Positions 63,326 through 64,000 of a stretch of DNA of 64,000 nt are shown here, in pieces. How positions within the stretch are numbered: the stretch's first letter is position 1; each line of letters starts with the position of its first letter. This DNA comes from Streptococcus parasanguinis CC87K (GTDB lineage: Bacteria > Bacillota > Bacilli > Lactobacillales > Streptococcaceae). The notes beneath the pieces are model-generated. The model was given only the letters and a program-made list of their open reading frames with translations, made no database searches and was not told the DNA's origin. The stretch is from the NCBI RefSeq assembly GCF_000507765.1, contig NZ_KI669401.1:918597-982596 (forward strand), given 5' to 3'. The position numbers were made by a program, and so were the translations under genes.

Positions 63326-64000
63326 TTAAAGTGAGTTAACGTCCACTTTGATACCAGGACCTTGAGTTGTAGTCAAAGTCAAGCTAGTTACGTAAGTACC
63401 TTTAGCTGTAGCTGGTTTTGCTTTTTGGATTGTGTCGTTGAAAGCTTTAAAGTTTTCAACCAATTTAGTATCATCGAATGAAACTTTACCGATGATCGCT
63501 TGAACAATACCTGCTTTATCAGCACGGTAAGTGATTTTACCACCTTTAGACTCTTCAACTGCTTTCGCAACATCCATTGTTACTGTACCAGTTTTAGGGT
63601 TTGGCATCAAGTTACGTGGTCCAAGGACACGTCCAAGACGTCCAACAAGAGCCATCATATCAGGTGTAGCGATAACAACGTCGAAGTCCAACCAACCATC
63701 GTTGATTTTCGCAACAAGGTCATCTTCACCTACGAAGTCTGCACCAGCAGCTTTTGCTTCTTCAGCTTTTGCACCACGTGCAAATACAAGTACGCGAGCT
63801 GTTTTACCAGTTCCGTTTGGCAATACCATTGCACCACGGATTTGTTGGTCAGCTTTTTTCACGTCGATGTTCAAGTTGTAAGCAACTTCTACAGTTGCGT
63901 CAAATTTTGCAAAGTTAGTTTCTTTTGCAAGAGCTACAGCTTCTTCTACGCTGTATACTTTTGTGCTGTCGATTTTTTCAAGAGCAGCACGAAGTTGTTT
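63326..64000 (-). CDS. rplA: 50S ribosomal protein L1 (5' end outside the window)
   Basis: 224 codons of L1, which binds 23S rRNA at the L1 stalk and helps tRNA exit. The visible part begins [20 protein letters not shown] and contains [20 protein letters not shown] and the C-terminal [11 protein letters not shown]. By memory of the pneumococcal protein only about five N-terminal residues (MAKKS-like) are missing to the right. The rplK gene is expected next. Regulation by L1 binding to its own mRNA occurs in other bacteria; the leader is not in view. Confidence 0.96.
   Translation of the reverse strand, partial: KQLRAALEKIDSTKVYSVEEAVALAKETNFAKFDATVEVAYNLNIDVKKADQQIRGAMVLPNGTGKTARVLVFARGAKAEEAKAAGADFVGEDDLVAKINDGWLDFDVVIATPDMMALVGRLGRVLGPRNLMPNPKTGTVTMDVAKAVEESKGGKITYRADKAGIVQAIIGKVSFDDTKLVENFKAFNDTIQKAKPATAKGTYVTSLTLTTTQGPGIKVDVNSL

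Noticed and set aside
1..64000. CRISPR array, prophage or complete insertion sequence
   Set aside because: No regularly spaced direct repeats, integrase, transposase or phage structural genes were seen on either strand.

Overview
The window is a gene-dense chromosomal segment of a low-GC Gram-positive bacterium. Gene content, order and protein sequences point to Streptococcus, probably the mitis/sanguinis group and perhaps close to S. parasanguinis; the species is an inference. Diagnostic neighbourhoods are vicRKX, rnc-smc-HAD-HAD-ftsY, ccpA/pepQ divergent, cpoA plus a second lipid glycosyltransferase, rpmG-secG-rnr-smpB-tehB, coaE-mutM-era-dgkA-ybeY, and pyrH-frr-cvfB-yozE. There is no prophage, complete insertion sequence, CRISPR array or rRNA operon.

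Layout. 1-5.7 kb: a MetE-like/cyclase pair, a PC4-like protein, two U32-family tRNA-hydroxylation proteins and a DUF3270 membrane protein whose promoter carries a good VicR/WalR-type direct repeat. 6-14 kb: YtxH-DUF948-lgt-hprK, a PspC pair, tex-sprT, then a zinc-type permease/TIGR03943 pair preceded by a 49-aa ORF. 14-28 kb: zwf, the ftsY-smc-rnc operon, a lipoprotein and vicRKX. 27.5-31.9 kb: an intergenic island with a nested repeat and a relic of a thrS 3' end, a DUF389 gene, and thrS under a T-box. 32-38 kb: membrane glycolipid synthesis, ccpA/pepQ and an Rrf2 regulator with a candidate self-operator. 38-49 kb: an FtsX-type ABC exporter, mntH, a TetR regulator, tehB, smpB, rnr, secG, rpmG. 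49-64 kb: a PmrA-like MFS gene with a disrupted start, DNA repair and ribosome-assembly genes, a BmrCD-type heterodimeric drug exporter, tRNA-Thr, ald, phoH, cvfB, frr, pyrH and the start of rplA.

Two intergenic repeat families recur. Family A (138 bp) folds on paper into an outer stem enclosing three hairpins. Family B (about 176 bp) is three hairpins ending in a terminator-like stem. One site has B sitting inside A.

The most notable system is the leader of the BmrCD-type exporter: promoter, a 23-codon ORF with a good Shine-Dalgarno sequence, then two tandem terminators whose arms can pair in an alternative way. This is the layout of ribosome-mediated attenuation, as known for Bacillus subtilis bmrB-bmrCD. 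Other points of interest are a strong leader hairpin before ald, candidate leaderless starts at tex, cpoA and a U32 gene, and the disrupted pmrA-like start. All functional statements rest on reading the sequence and remembered family knowledge; no database search was run.
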